A stretch of 64,000 nucleotides of DNA from Leeuwenhoekiella polynyae (GTDB taxonomy: Bacteria > Bacteroidota > Bacteroidia > Flavobacteriales > Flavobacteriaceae): assembly GCF_004104075.1 (NCBI RefSeq), contig NZ_QOVK01000003.1, positions 288,272-352,271 on the forward strand, written 5' to 3'. A program made the translations under genes and the position numbers. This document shows positions 8,144 to 18,129 of this stretch, one piece after another (position 1 is the stretch's first letter; every line of letters begins with the position of its first letter). The notes under the pieces are model-generated. The model saw only the letters and a program-made list of their open reading frames with translations. It made no database searches and was not told the DNA's origin.

Positions 8144-10132
8144 TTAAATACTTTTTTTAAGAATCACTTTTTCGTTCTCTTTGTCTATACGTATTTTAAA
8201 GAATTCTTTTAACGTCTGATAATACTCGGCCGGCATAAAAGTACTATTCAGATTGAAGCGCGTCATAACCTGCAATATATTATTCTGTTCATGTATCGTA
8301 TATAGAAAAATACCCATATCATCGGGCAACGCTATTTTTGTAGATTCAGGAAGGGAAGCTACTGCATACCCTGCAGGTAGCTCTATTGTAATAGTAGTAT
8401 TATGCGTGAACGGATAATCAAAATCTATAGGTGAGATGCGCTCGTCCGACTTAAAAGGCGACTCTCTTTCCCTGAAGAACAATAACGGATTTAAGAAAAT
8501 CTGTCCCGGAACCTGATCTACAGCCTGATCAATTTTAAACTGAAAAGATTCAACAATAGGTTTTTCGAGTTTGTTTAAATCTTTTAACTGATGCGCTGTA
8601 AGCTCATCAACACCAAAATAATCCAACCGTTTTTCACCCCAATCTTTCACATCATGAGTGCCTACGCTGTGTCGTATTTTAAGAGCTTCTAAACTAGAAA
8701 AACGTTGCTTGAGTTCACCTTCAAGACTACCATCTTCATTTAAAACAGCTTTTACGTACCTATCTATCTGGGGTTTTATAGTCTCAAATAGATCAATCTC
8801 CTGAGAAACTCCCTTTTTATTTACCATTCTTCCTTTCCAGTTGTAAACGCGTGTTGGTAAAATATTTGGAGCGCTCCACTTGTCTGTGGCATCAAGTAGA
8901 ATCGTCTGCATTTCAGATCGAATACCTACGACTACATAATTGTAACCTTCTAAAGTAGGAAAAAGTGGTATTCCAAAACGTTTTGTACCCAATAATACAG
9001 GATTAGCCGAAACTCCACACTCCCTCAAAAGGGCAGTAAGCAACAGATTTATTTCTGAAACATTACCGCTTCCATTTTTGTAAGCTTTATCTATGCCTTC
9101 ATCTGTATATTTTCCATAATCACCGTTCCAGGAAATTTTAGATTTAACAAAGCGCAGCGCTGCTTTAATTTGAGCATCCTGCGTTTTATTTGCTGCTAAA
9201 ATCTCGGCCGCTGCTTCTTCAAGAAAACGAGTACTCTTGAGCTCACCACCAAAATCATCGTGTTTAAAAATTGTTCGTGCTACCTCTTCCCAAGTTGTAG
9301 AATATTCCCTTTTGTTATCATTAAAATTGGTGGAGATCAATTCATAAATTATGCTACGCCGGTAGTTGTCAGGGTTTATTATATAAACCTCTTCCTTGAG
9401 CGCGGGAACATCTTTTTGCTCATATTCTGCAACGAGTTCTTGATAATTGAAGTAATTACTTTGATTAAAATCACCATTAACTGTTATCCCTCCTCGTTGT
9501 ACAGATTCTTTGGGCATTATATCAAAATAACCTTTTTTTACTCTGCGAAACTGAAACATTCCGGGAGTTCTGATTTTTGCATAATAATCAATTACCGGAA
9601 TATCTTCCTGAAGGATAAGATCATCTATCTTATAGAATGGGGAAACCATTTTATAGCTCCATTCTACAACACTTCCCACTTGAGCAGCTGGCATTGTAAA
9701 GGCAGTCTCGTCCCATCTTTCTGATCTTTCGGTTTTAAAAATCGCATCCTTATCCAGTTTGCTCTTTTCTATTTGACCTGAATTGAAATTATAGGTAACT
9801 CCTTTAATATCATCTACTAATTCTTTGCCTGAATCACCTTTGTATAATCCTATTTTTTTAGTAGCATACTTTAAGCCTTCCTTATTGAGAATTTTTATGC
9901 GTTCTGTAACCTCTGTAACGATGATCCACCCGTCATCATTAGAATCATAATCAAAATATGTTTCTCTTACTTTGTTAAGATAAGCTGCCGGTGCTGTAGA
10001 ATCCTTCGCATAAACATCTAAGGTAAGTTCTGCTTCTGATACATCTTCTAATTCATAATCCTGAGCGCTTAAAACAGTACAACTAAAAATGAAGTATACT
10101 ATGCTAAAAAAGGTTACACGTAATGATTTCAA
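8144..10132 (-). CDS. DUF3857/transglutaminase-like secreted protein, active site lost
   Basis: 662 residues with a signal peptide (1-24, ending LSAQ), an N-terminal DUF3857 beta domain, a transglutaminase-like domain at about 315-430 and a C-terminal beta domain of DUF3858 type. Aligned with the downstream paralogue at 12166, the catalytic GDC is GNV (Val358 in the Cys position) and the His is Tyr399, while the third residue is Asp414 in LLDAT. It should therefore not be an active peptidase or transglutaminase. Third of three tandem paralogues. The start is TTG, the only one that keeps the signal peptide. The role is unknown. Confidence 0.85.
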   Translation of the reverse strand: MKSLRVTFFSIVYFIFSCTVLSAQDYELEDVSEAELTLDVYAKDSTAPAAYLNKVRETYFDYDSNDDGWIIVTEVTERIKILNKEGLKYATKKIGLYKGDSGKELVDDIKGVTYNFNSGQIEKSKLDKDAIFKTERSERWDETAFTMPAAQVGSVVEWSYKMVSPFYKIDDLILQEDIPVIDYYAKIRTPGMFQFRRVKKGYFDIMPKESVQRGGITVNGDFNQSNYFNYQELVAEYEQKDVPALKEEVYIINPDNYRRSIIYELISTNFNDNKREYSTTWEEVARTIFKHDDFGGELKSTRFLEEAAAEILAANKTQDAQIKAALRFVKSKISWNGDYGKYTDEGIDKAYKNGSGNVSEINLLLTALLRECGVSANPVLLGTKRFGIPLFPTLEGYNYVVVGIRSEMQTILLDATDKWSAPNILPTRVYNWKGRMVNKKGVSQEIDLFETIKPQIDRYVKAVLNEDGSLEGELKQRFSSLEALKIRHSVGTHDVKDWGEKRLDYFGVDELTAHQLKDLNKLEKPIVESFQFKIDQAVDQVPGQIFLNPLLFFRERESPFKSDERISPIDFDYPFTHNTTITIELPAGYAVASLPESTKIALPDDMGIFLYTIHEQNNILQVMTRFNLNSTFMPAEYYQTLKEFFKIRIDKENEKVILKKSI

Positions 10133-10139
10133 AATACTC

Positions 10140-12161
10140 TTAAATTTTAGATAGCACTATTTTCTCGCTCTGTTTAGAGACAATCATCTCATAGAATTTT
10201 TTTAAATCGAGATACAATTCTGCCGGAATTATAGAACTGTTTAATGAAAACTCCGTTGAAATATTAATACCCGTATTGCTTTGAGAAATCAAATATTTGA
10301 AAGAACCTAAATTATCTACCAGGCTCATCACGCCACTTTTTGGCAAACTTTCTACTGCATAACCTTCAGGAACTTTAATTTTAAGAATATATCGGTCTTT
10401 CCAAGGATACCTGAAATCTATAGGATGGTTACGCTCTTCAGATTTGAATGGATTTTCTGCTTGTGTGAGATAAAATAGCGGCGAAACGTAAAGTTTACCT
10501 GCCACCTCTTCTACTCCTCCATTGAGCATTTCAAAATCATAAGAAACTTCTACTGGCTCATAAACATTGTCTAAATTTTTCAATTCAAAATCATTTATTT
10601 CAACCCCTGTATGAATTTCCTCTAGATTTTCTAAATGTTCCTGCTCGGTTTTTCCTTTAAATTTTCTTCTATAGGACAATCCATAATGCCCGGTATATCT
10701 ACTTTTCGCTGTACCAGTGGTCATCAAATCATCGCTAATTTCAAAATTAACCATGGTACTTTCAACAGCATGAGTGGTAGGGTATAAATCTACCCAGTCT
10801 GAAATCCCGTCTTTACGAATCACCCTTCCCTGCCAGTTGAGTAAGCCTTCTTCTAAAAGGTTTACAGCTCCCAGCTTATTAGTGGCATCCATCAATATGG
10901 TATTACCATCTATAGTAACTCCTGCAATAACATCGTTAAACCCATCACGGGTAGGGAAAATCGGTATGCCATTATCTCTGGTGCTTAAAATGACCGGGTT
11001 TGCGTCAAAACCGGCATACTGCAGCATACTCACCAGCAATAGATTTATATCCGCACTGTTTCCGGCTCCTGTTTTATACGCTTCTTTTACGCCTTGGTCT
11101 GCATAAATACCCAAAAAGTTATTCCAGGTCATACGCTGCTTCACAAATTCAAAAATGCGAACCACTTTATCTTCCGAAGAAACAGCTCCTTCTAACACAG
11201 CATCCACATCATCATCAAAAAAGCGTTGATTTTTTAATTGACCTCCAAAATTTTCTGAATCATAAATGGTTTTAGAAACGGCTTCCCAATTACTTGTGAT
11301 TGTTTCAAAAGGCTCACCGGGATATTGTGTATACGAAAGCTCAAAGCTAACTGCCGAACGGAAATTATCTATATTAGAAGAAAACACTTCTTCTTTTAGG
11401 CTAGGTACATCACTCGCTTCAATTATATATTTTTTACGCTGAAAATCTATTGTCCTGTTTTGAACTGCTGCTCTTGTACCTCCTCTTAGCGAACCACCAC
11501 TTGAAATTCCCGGCCTAACGGTATAATTAACCTTATCAGCAGTTGTAGTCTCATTAACATCAAGAGGTAAAAGTCCCTTTCTATGCATTTGATAGATTAA
11601 CCACTCCGGGCTTGTAAACGTGATTGTGGCTTTATTTAAAGGAATCTCTTCTTGAAGTTTTACCTCATCAATAGTTGTAATAAATGGAGACATCACTTCA
11701 TATTTAAATTCTATCACACAACCTTTTTGAAGGTTGGGTAACGTGAATTTTTCTATATCATAATACTTATTACGCTCTTCAGAAAAAATACCATCCTTGC
11801 GTAATTTAGTTTCTTCAATATCAGAACCTTCCAGTGTGTAGGTTACACCTCTTAAACCACTTATACTTTCTTCACTTGAAGAGCCTTGATAAAGTGCAAC
11901 TTGTTGTGTCGCCCATTTAAATCCTTCTGGATTGTAAATTTTAATACGCTCATAAACTTCAGTTTTAAGAATGAACCCACTATTCTGTAAATAATCAAGA
12001 TGGGAATATTGCTCCCGGTATAAAATTGCAGCGTCTGCTTCTGGATCAAGAGGATGTGCCTCTTCTTGCAATTCTTCTAAAGAAACTTTACCGAACCTAA
12101 AATCCTGAGCAAAGCAAATTGAACTCACTAACAAAAAAATGATACACGTACTTTTATGCAT
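10140..12161 (-). CDS. DUF3857/transglutaminase-like secreted protein, active site lost
   Basis: About 673 residues. I start at the ATG at 12161 (MHKSTCIIFLLVSSICFAQ, a good signal peptide) instead of a TTG six codons upstream inside the previous gene. Layout matches its neighbours: DUF3857, transglutaminase-like core, C-terminal DUF3858-type domain. The motif AGNSADIN shows Ser in place of the catalytic Cys, and DVIAG shows Asp in place of the His, while LMDATN keeps the Asp. It lies 4 bp after the first paralogue and 7 bp before the third, so the three form an operon. Probably a binding or structural envelope protein. Confidence 0.85.
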   Translation of the reverse strand: MHKSTCIIFLLVSSICFAQDFRFGKVSLEELQEEAHPLDPEADAAILYREQYSHLDYLQNSGFILKTEVYERIKIYNPEGFKWATQQVALYQGSSSEESISGLRGVTYTLEGSDIEETKLRKDGIFSEERNKYYDIEKFTLPNLQKGCVIEFKYEVMSPFITTIDEVKLQEEIPLNKATITFTSPEWLIYQMHRKGLLPLDVNETTTADKVNYTVRPGISSGGSLRGGTRAAVQNRTIDFQRKKYIIEASDVPSLKEEVFSSNIDNFRSAVSFELSYTQYPGEPFETITSNWEAVSKTIYDSENFGGQLKNQRFFDDDVDAVLEGAVSSEDKVVRIFEFVKQRMTWNNFLGIYADQGVKEAYKTGAGNSADINLLLVSMLQYAGFDANPVILSTRDNGIPIFPTRDGFNDVIAGVTIDGNTILMDATNKLGAVNLLEEGLLNWQGRVIRKDGISDWVDLYPTTHAVESTMVNFEISDDLMTTGTAKSRYTGHYGLSYRRKFKGKTEQEHLENLEEIHTGVEINDFELKNLDNVYEPVEVSYDFEMLNGGVEEVAGKLYVSPLFYLTQAENPFKSEERNHPIDFRYPWKDRYILKIKVPEGYAVESLPKSGVMSLVDNLGSFKYLISQSNTGINISTEFSLNSSIIPAELYLDLKKFYEMIVSKQSEKIVLSKI

Positions 12162-12165
12162 AAGC

Positions 12166-14067
12166 TTATATTTTTTCAATTAATAGTTTTTGATTGTCGT
12201 GCTTCACAATCGTTTTATACAAATCCCGGTATTTCTCGTAAGCTTCTACATCAAAATCCCCTTCATTAAATTTCAACATCCGCTTACAGATCAACTTGTT
12301 ACCCTCAAGTTTATAAGACACTTGATACGTACCAAATTCTTCAGTATACTCAACAGTCTCAGGCAATGCATTTACTGCATAGCCTTCAGGGATTGTGATT
12401 TCGATATTTTGTTGTTCTATGGTTCCGCGAAGATTTACAAACCCGGTTTTTCTGTCTCTATATCGCGGTGGAATTGCATCGCGCGAAAGCGCAAAGGGAT
12501 TTGCTCTAACGAGCATATTATCACTTACCGAAGTTGCATAGCCAGTTATATTACAGTTCAGTTTTTCATCATAAACCACATCAAGTCTGTTGTTATTCAG
12601 TTCAATATCTGAAACGGAAAGACTGTTAATACCACTCCATGTCTCGTAATAATAATCACTCAAATCTTTATCATCTTTGCGATCAAGATTCATTCGGTCT
12701 GCATAAAATATACCTTTAGCCTCTCGGGCTATTTCACCCGAAAGATTACCAGTCTCATCTAAAACCAGATTAGCATTAAGGATATCTGTATTATCTTCCT
12801 GATCGTATTTTGTAGTTTTTACGATCCTACCGCCATCTTCAGTAAGCAAAAGCACTTCTCTATCATCTGTAAACCTACCCATATAACCAAAAGGGGTTTC
12901 CTGACTGGTACATTCTAAAAACTTAATCTCATCGCCCAGCTGCACGCCAAGAATCGCGTGATTACCCTGCATAGCAACCACATCGGTCTCCAGAGATTCT
13001 TTACCCCGATCTCCATACAAAACTGTGTAATAGGATTTGACTCCAACTGCATTTAAAAGACTTTGTGTATAATTACTAAGCGCTTTACAATCGCCATAAC
13101 TCAGGCGTTGTACATCAGAAGCCAGCATAGGTTTCCACCCACCGATCTCTACCTGCACACTTATATACCGCACTTTATCCTGAACAAATTGATATACCGC
13201 TCTGGCTTTTGTTTCATCATTAGGCAAGTCTTTAGTTAGCTCTTGAATCTCAGCAATAGCAGCAGCGTCTAGATCCTGAGTATCTTCAACCAACTTTTCA
13301 TTCATCCATTTTCCAAAATCTTTCCAGTTACCCGCAATACCGGGGACTCCTGCCAGATAAAATCTATCAAAAAAGCACTTTACCCGTGGTACACGTTCAT
13401 CAAGCCCTTTTGATCGGTATTCAAACGTAACCGGTTCAATATTTTTGGCTATCCAGGTTGTTTTACCGGGTGTTTCCTCTTTAGTAATACCAAATTTTTC
13501 TAGATTGGTTTCTTTAACATGCAGGGTATCTTCTGGATCATGAATGATGGTAAATTTAGAGTATTCGGTTCCGCTCGCATATCGTGAAACAGGCATCCAA
13601 GGCCATAAAAAAGCAGTGGTTTCACTAAGCGTTTCTGAATTAAACTGAATGGTAAATGGATACGATGTAGGTGTATAATCCAGGTAAAGAACTCTGCTAT
13701 CTGCATATAAAGTTCCACCGGAAACGGCGCTAACATCTTTGAAGTCTCGTTTTTTGATTTTGTCCTTTTCTACGCCTGTACCCGTGTAAATAACCGCTTC
13801 GATATCTGAAACTTTAGAGTTGTTATCATAACCAGCGTAAGCTTTTACGTCAGACAAACCGGCTTTATTGTAAACCGTAACCAATCTCGAGATCGTAGTT
13901 CTCAATTTGCCTTTATCAGAAAGATCAAAGGTGATTTCTTCGTGACGCAAAACGCTGTCTGCGCCATCGGAAAGCTCAGGATCTACAGTAAGTGCAGAGA
14001 GCTCTAGTTGCTGACTATGAGTTAGTAAGGGAATAACAAATAGCAGGAATATTAATTTTCTTGCCAT
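12166..14067 (-). CDS. DUF3857 domain transglutaminase-like secreted protein, catalytic residues kept
   Basis: 633 residues; signal peptide 1-19, DUF3857 domain, transglutaminase core at about 285-395 and a C-terminal beta domain. Unlike its two downstream paralogues it keeps the core active site: Cys327 in SYGDCKALSNY and His370 in NHAILGV, with Glu385 (FLECTS) where the family usually has Asp. It may thus be the one working enzyme (thiol protease or transglutaminase fold) of the set, acting in the periplasm. First gene of the three-gene operon. The substrate is unknown. Confidence 0.87.
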   Translation of the reverse strand: MARKLIFLLFVIPLLTHSQQLELSALTVDPELSDGADSVLRHEEITFDLSDKGKLRTTISRLVTVYNKAGLSDVKAYAGYDNNSKVSDIEAVIYTGTGVEKDKIKKRDFKDVSAVSGGTLYADSRVLYLDYTPTSYPFTIQFNSETLSETTAFLWPWMPVSRYASGTEYSKFTIIHDPEDTLHVKETNLEKFGITKEETPGKTTWIAKNIEPVTFEYRSKGLDERVPRVKCFFDRFYLAGVPGIAGNWKDFGKWMNEKLVEDTQDLDAAAIAEIQELTKDLPNDETKARAVYQFVQDKVRYISVQVEIGGWKPMLASDVQRLSYGDCKALSNYTQSLLNAVGVKSYYTVLYGDRGKESLETDVVAMQGNHAILGVQLGDEIKFLECTSQETPFGYMGRFTDDREVLLLTEDGGRIVKTTKYDQEDNTDILNANLVLDETGNLSGEIAREAKGIFYADRMNLDRKDDKDLSDYYYETWSGINSLSVSDIELNNNRLDVVYDEKLNCNITGYATSVSDNMLVRANPFALSRDAIPPRYRDRKTGFVNLRGTIEQQNIEITIPEGYAVNALPETVEYTEEFGTYQVSYKLEGNKLICKRMLKFNEGDFDVEAYEKYRDLYKTIVKHDNQKLLIEKI

Positions 14068-14114
14068 ATATTTTAAAAAATGGCAAGATACTAAAATCTT
14101 AATATAATCTTAAA

Positions 14115-14567
14115 TTATTCTCTGTTTTTGGAATCCATCATGATGGTAACAGGGCCATCATTCACTAAAGAAACCTTCATGTCAGCGCCAAAAACTCCCG
14201 TTTTGACTTGTTTTTTAAGTTTTTGAGAAAGTGTGCCTATAAATTTTTCATAGAGTGGAATTGCCACATTTGGTTTGGCTGCTTTTAAAAAAGAAGGGCG
14301 GTTTCCTTTTTTTGTAGAGGCATGTAGTGTGAACTGACTAATCAAAAGAATTTCTCCATCCTGATCTAAAATACTTTCGTTCATCAGCCCTTCTGAATCG
14401 CTAAAAACACGTAAACCACAAACTTTTGAAGTAAGCCATTCGATATCTTCCTGTGTATCTTCAGTTTCTATACCTAGGAGAATCATAAAGCCACGCCCTA
14501 TCTTCCCTTTTATGACATTTTCTATCGTAACTGAAGCTTCACTTACTCGCTGAATAACTAGTCTCAT
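14115..14567 (-). CDS. dtd: D-aminoacyl-tRNA deacylase
   Basis: 150 residues, family length. Removes D-amino acids and glycine mischarged on tRNA. Active-site motifs SQFTLHAS (77-84) and the cross-subunit NDGPVT (136-141) are present. The start MRLVIQRVSEASV is canonical. It sits 9 bp downstream of rsgA on the same strand, so the two are co-transcribed. Confidence 0.95.
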   Translation of the reverse strand: MRLVIQRVSEASVTIENVIKGKIGRGFMILLGIETEDTQEDIEWLTSKVCGLRVFSDSEGLMNESILDQDGEILLISQFTLHASTKKGNRPSFLKAAKPNVAIPLYEKFIGTLSQKLKKQVKTGVFGADMKVSLVNDGPVTIMMDSKNRE

Positions 14568-14576
14568 AATAATTAA

Positions 14577-15530
14577 TTAAGGCTGTTGATCATAAACATT
14601 TCTTCTATAATTTTCCTCGTCACCTTCAATAATCTGTTTGTAACTCTGATATCTGGACCAGTGCAATTCGTCATGTTCCAAGGCTTCTTTAACTGCACAT
14701 TTAGGCTCCTCCAGATGTAAACAATTATTGAATTTACATTGATCTTTCAGCGCAAAAAATTCAGGGAAATAATTACCTAGTTCTTCTCGCTCGATGTCTA
14801 CAACTCCAAAACCTTTTATTCCCGGTGTATCTATAATACGCGCATCAAAACTGAGGTCAAACATTTCTGCAAAAGTAGTCGTATGCTGCCCTTGCATATG
14901 CTGATCGCTAATCGCTTTTGTTTTTAGATCCAGAGTAGCCTCTATTGCATTTACGAGGGTAGATTTACCAACACCACTATGTCCCGAAAACATACTGGTT
15001 TTACCCAACATCAAGTCTTTTACCTGATCAACGTTTTTACCGGTTTTTGCCGAAACACCGATACACGTATAACCAATCTCGCGGTACATTTCTGCGAGAT
15101 ACTTCACTTCACCAAACTCTTCATCACTCAAGGTATCTACTTTATTAAAAAGTAAAATTGCCTCGATGTGATAGGCTTCACAAGTCACTAAAAAGCGATC
15201 TATAAAAGCAGTAAAAGTAGGGGGATTATTTAACGTGATAACCAGGAAACAGCGGTCTATATTAGCAGCAATAATATGTGTCTGTTTAGATAAGTTAACA
15301 GATTTACGAATGATGTAATTGTCACGCGGTTCAATATCTTTTATCACCCCGGTAACCGCATCGCCTGTTTGCTCCAGTTCAAAAATAACACGGTCACCTA
15401 CGGCAACAGGATTTGTACTCTTAATACCCTGTATTCTAAAGCGTCCTTTAATTCGGCAGTCGTAAAATTCTCCTGATTCACTTTTAACGCTGTACCAGCT
15501 TCCGGTTGATTTGTAAACAGTTCCTTTCAA
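14577..15530 (-). CDS. rsgA: Ribosome small-subunit GTPase RsgA
   Basis: 317 residues. A circularly permuted GTPase that checks 30S subunit maturation. An N-terminal OB fold (about 1-75) is followed by permuted motifs in the order G4 NKVD (129-132), G1 GHSGVGKS (183-190) and G3 DTPG (234-237). The C-terminal zinc motif CKFNNCLHLEEPKC follows at about 265-280. The first gene of an rsgA-dtd pair. Confidence 0.96.
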   Translation of the reverse strand: MKGTVYKSTGSWYSVKSESGEFYDCRIKGRFRIQGIKSTNPVAVGDRVIFELEQTGDAVTGVIKDIEPRDNYIIRKSVNLSKQTHIIAANIDRCFLVITLNNPPTFTAFIDRFLVTCEAYHIEAILLFNKVDTLSDEEFGEVKYLAEMYREIGYTCIGVSAKTGKNVDQVKDLMLGKTSMFSGHSGVGKSTLVNAIEATLDLKTKAISDQHMQGQHTTTFAEMFDLSFDARIIDTPGIKGFGVVDIEREELGNYFPEFFALKDQCKFNNCLHLEEPKCAVKEALEHDELHWSRYQSYKQIIEGDEENYRRNVYDQQP

Positions 15531-15609
15531 AAAATATTTTTACTAATTTAGATTGTAAAACTACTTTATTTTAGAGTAACCTTAATCTTTATCCTACAAA
15601 ATCAGTCTT

Positions 15610-16071
15610 ATGAAAAATTCTTTTTATTTATTTTTATTCTTAGTATCAGGAAGCGCTTCTCTTTTTTCGCAGGTTATGGAATATCAAACCGTAACTGTTA
15701 TTGAATCTATTGTACCTAATGGCTTAGGTAGGTCAAGAATGATTTCTACTTTGGAAAGCAGAGATTATAAAGATTTTACTTCAACGCGCTCTGAAGAAGA
15801 CGACTCCCGTAACACTTCAGACCGAAGCTCCATTAGGCTCAAGAATTTTGAAGAAACCAAATTGCTTAATTTTTTCAATATTGGAGGAATTCGTTTTCAG
15901 AACATTGCGGCTAATGATGCGGTAGTAACCTCTAAAATTAATGAAATGGCCGAGGAAGGTTGGGAACTTGCTTTTGTAAATAGTGGTGTTGAAAGCTATG
16001 GAGGCGATGGTGACGACAATGGCATTTATGTTACCCGATATATCTTCAGAAGACTAAAACAGCAAGAGTAA
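15610..16071 (+). CDS. Small secreted hypothetical protein
   Basis: 153 residues with a signal peptide (1-20, ending SLFSQ). The C-terminal part (KINEMAEEGWELAFVNSG, then YVTRYIFRR) resembles the DUF4177 pattern in which a conserved GWEL follows a charged helix. That similarity is by eye only. It stands alone on the plus strand between two minus-strand operons and shares a terminator with the aromatic operon. Function unknown. Confidence 0.7.
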   Translation: MKNSFYLFLFLVSGSASLFSQVMEYQTVTVIESIVPNGLGRSRMISTLESRDYKDFTSTRSEEDDSRNTSDRSSIRLKNFEETKLLNFFNIGGIRFQNIAANDAVVTSKINEMAEEGWELAFVNSGVESYGGDGDDNGIYVTRYIFRRLKQQE

Positions 16072-16100
16072 CGTATTTAAAAACCAGTAGTATTGGATAT

Positions 16101-16129
16101 AAAAAAGGCGCTCATTGAGCGCCTTTTTT
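16101..16129. terminator. Bidirectional terminator
   Basis: A near-perfect palindrome (AAAAAAGGCGCTCA with TGAGCGCCTTTTTT) between two convergent genes. It has an A run on the left and a T run on the right, so it can stop transcription from both sides. Confidence 0.88.
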
Positions 16130-16148
16130 ATATCTCTAAAACTTATTT

Positions 16149-17240
16149 CTAAGCTTCTTCCATTCTAGAAATTTTCTTCTGATGGTTGATTGACTCCTGG
16201 TGGATTGCTTTAAACACACGCAAGATAAATTCTTCACTTAAGCTATGCTTTTCACCTTCAAGAATCATTGCTCCTAAAATTTCATTCCATCGCTTAGACT
16301 GAAGAATTGCAACGTTATTTTCAGTTTTAAGTTCACCTATAGTGTCGGCTATTTTCATACGCTTCCCTAAACTTTCAATAAGTTGATGATCTACCACATC
16401 GATCTGTGTACGCAGTGTATTCAATTTATTGTTGAATTCAGCCGCTGTACCTTCTTCTTTACGAATCTTAAGATCCTTCATAATCTGAACAAGTTGCGAA
16501 GGTGTAATTTGCTGCTTCGCATCACTCCAGGCATTGTCTGGATCGTAATGTGTTTCAACCATAATACCGTCGTAATTTAAATCAAGACCGGTCTGACATA
16601 GATCAAAAATGATATCACGACGTCCCGCAATATGTGATGGATCTAAAATTAATGGAAGATCTGGAAACTCGTTCTGAAGATCTACAGCAACTTGCCACTC
16701 TGGATTATTACGGTAACGAGTCTTCTCATACGTTGAGAATCCTCTGTGAATAACACCTAGATTTTTAACATCCTGAGTATAAAAACGCTCTACAGCTCCT
16801 AACCATAATGCTAAATCAGGGTTTACCGGATTTTTAATAAGAACTGTTTTATCTGTTCCTTTAAGAGCTTCTGCAATTTCCTGAATATTGAAAGGAGAAA
16901 CTGTTGTACGGGCACCAATCCAAAGGATATCTACATCATGTTTTAAAGCAAGCTCTACGTGATTAGGGTTTGCAACCTCAGTAGTCGTAAGCATCCCAGT
17001 CTCTTCTTTAGCCTTCTGAAGCCACTTAAGACCTAATGCTCCTACACCTTCAAACATTCCCGGACGGGTACGTGGTTTCCAGATACCTGCTCTAAAAACA
17101 GTAGCATCTGTGTCTTTTAGCTCGTGAGCAATTTTCAATACTTGCTCTTCAGTTTCTGCGCTACAAGGACCTGCGATTACAAGCGGGTGATCTAAATTGA
17201 AAGCGTCTAACCAGTTTCTAAGTTCTTTCTTATTTTCCAT
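16149..17240 (-). CDS. Bifunctional DAHP synthase / chorismate mutase (type II)
   Basis: 363 residues. The N-terminal part (about 1-265) is a DAHP synthase of the KDO8P-synthase-like class (VIAGPCSAETEEQ, FRAGIWKPRTRPGMFEG, LILDPSHIAGRRD), the first shikimate step. The C-terminal part (about 275-363) is an AroQ chorismate mutase (LRTQIDVVDHQLIESLGKRM). The ATG at 17240 is preferred over an in-frame TTG three codons earlier. The fusion allows feedback control of DAHP synthase through the mutase domain; this is known for related fusions. Last gene of the attenuator-preceded aromatic operon, 28 bp after tyrA. Confidence 0.94.
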   Translation of the reverse strand: MENKKELRNWLDAFNLDHPLVIAGPCSAETEEQVLKIAHELKDTDATVFRAGIWKPRTRPGMFEGVGALGLKWLQKAKEETGMLTTTEVANPNHVELALKHDVDILWIGARTTVSPFNIQEIAEALKGTDKTVLIKNPVNPDLALWLGAVERFYTQDVKNLGVIHRGFSTYEKTRYRNNPEWQVAVDLQNEFPDLPLILDPSHIAGRRDIIFDLCQTGLDLNYDGIMVETHYDPDNAWSDAKQQITPSQLVQIMKDLKIRKEEGTAAEFNNKLNTLRTQIDVVDHQLIESLGKRMKIADTIGELKTENNVAILQSKRWNEILGAMILEGEKHSLSEEFILRVFKAIHQESINHQKKISRMEEA

Positions 17241-17268
17241 ATTCAACAAATTTACGGCAATTAACCGA

Positions 17269-18129
17269 TTACGATAATCCTTTAAGTATTGATTTTATGT
17301 GATTTGTATTGTGCATCTCGTTAAAAACCTCCTCATAATCTTCTGCTTCAAGAACGTTTTTAAAATGCGTTAAATTATTTATGTACTCTGTTAAGCTCTC
17401 TAATACGTTAGCTTTATTCTCTTTAAATATTGGTGTCCACGTTGCAGGATTACTTTTTGCAAGACGCACTGTAGAGGCAAAACCACTACCCGCCATATCA
17501 AAAATATCTTTCTCGTTTTTCTCTTTCTCAATTACCGTTTTCCCCAGCATAAAGCTACTAATATGCGACAAATGAGATACATAAGCGATGTGTTTATCGT
17601 GAGAATGCGGATTCATATATCTAATCTGCATGGGTAATGCTTTAAATATCTGCATTGCTTTGTCTAATAAATCTTCTCGGGTTTGTTCTACCTCACATAG
17701 AATCATCGTTTTATCTTTAAACAAATTTTCAATCGCAGCAGATGGCCCGGAAAATTCAGTACCTGCAATGGGATGTGCTGCTAAAAACTGATTGCGTTTA
17801 GGGTGATTTCTTACTGCATCACAAACACTTCCCTTTGTTGAACCTACATCTACTACCAATGCATTTTCTGCAACTGCATCTAAAACTGCAGGTAAAAACA
17901 AATTTGCCTGATCTACAGGAATTGACAAAATCACAAGATCTGCCTGACTCAAGGCTTCAAAACGAGATGAGTGATCTATCACACCCAAACCTATCGCTTC
18001 ATCAAGATGGTCTGCATTGCTATCAACACCATAGACTGTACTTCCTGGCAAAATGCGTTTTAAATCTCGTGAAAGCGAACCACCTATTAGCCCTATTCCT
18101 AAAATGAATATATTTTTAAAATCTTCCAA
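17269..18129 (-). CDS. tyrA: Prephenate dehydrogenase
   Basis: 286 residues. Oxidative decarboxylation of prephenate to 4-hydroxyphenylpyruvate for tyrosine. The NAD-binding motif GIGLIG is at 11-16. AHPIAGTEFSGPSAA carries the conserved substrate-binding His, and HMAYVSHLSH-like (HIAYVSHLSH) and FRDMAGSGF-like (FDMAGSGFASTVRLA) blocks follow. There is no ACT domain. The start is TTG (18127-18129), 14 bp inside the end of the aminotransferase gene, consistent with translational coupling. Confidence 0.93.
   Translation of the reverse strand: MEDFKNIFILGIGLIGGSLSRDLKRILPGSTVYGVDSNADHLDEAIGLGVIDHSSRFEALSQADLVILSIPVDQANLFLPAVLDAVAENALVVDVGSTKGSVCDAVRNHPKRNQFLAAHPIAGTEFSGPSAAIENLFKDKTMILCEVEQTREDLLDKAMQIFKALPMQIRYMNPHSHDKHIAYVSHLSHISSFMLGKTVIEKEKNEKDIFDMAGSGFASTVRLAKSNPATWTPIFKENKANVLESLTEYINNLTHFKNVLEAEDYEEVFNEMHNTNHIKSILKGLS

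Noticed and set aside
9260..9724. Long plus-strand frame antisense to the first DUF3857 gene
   Set aside because: It is a shadow of a real secreted protein gene; no start context or homologous motif.
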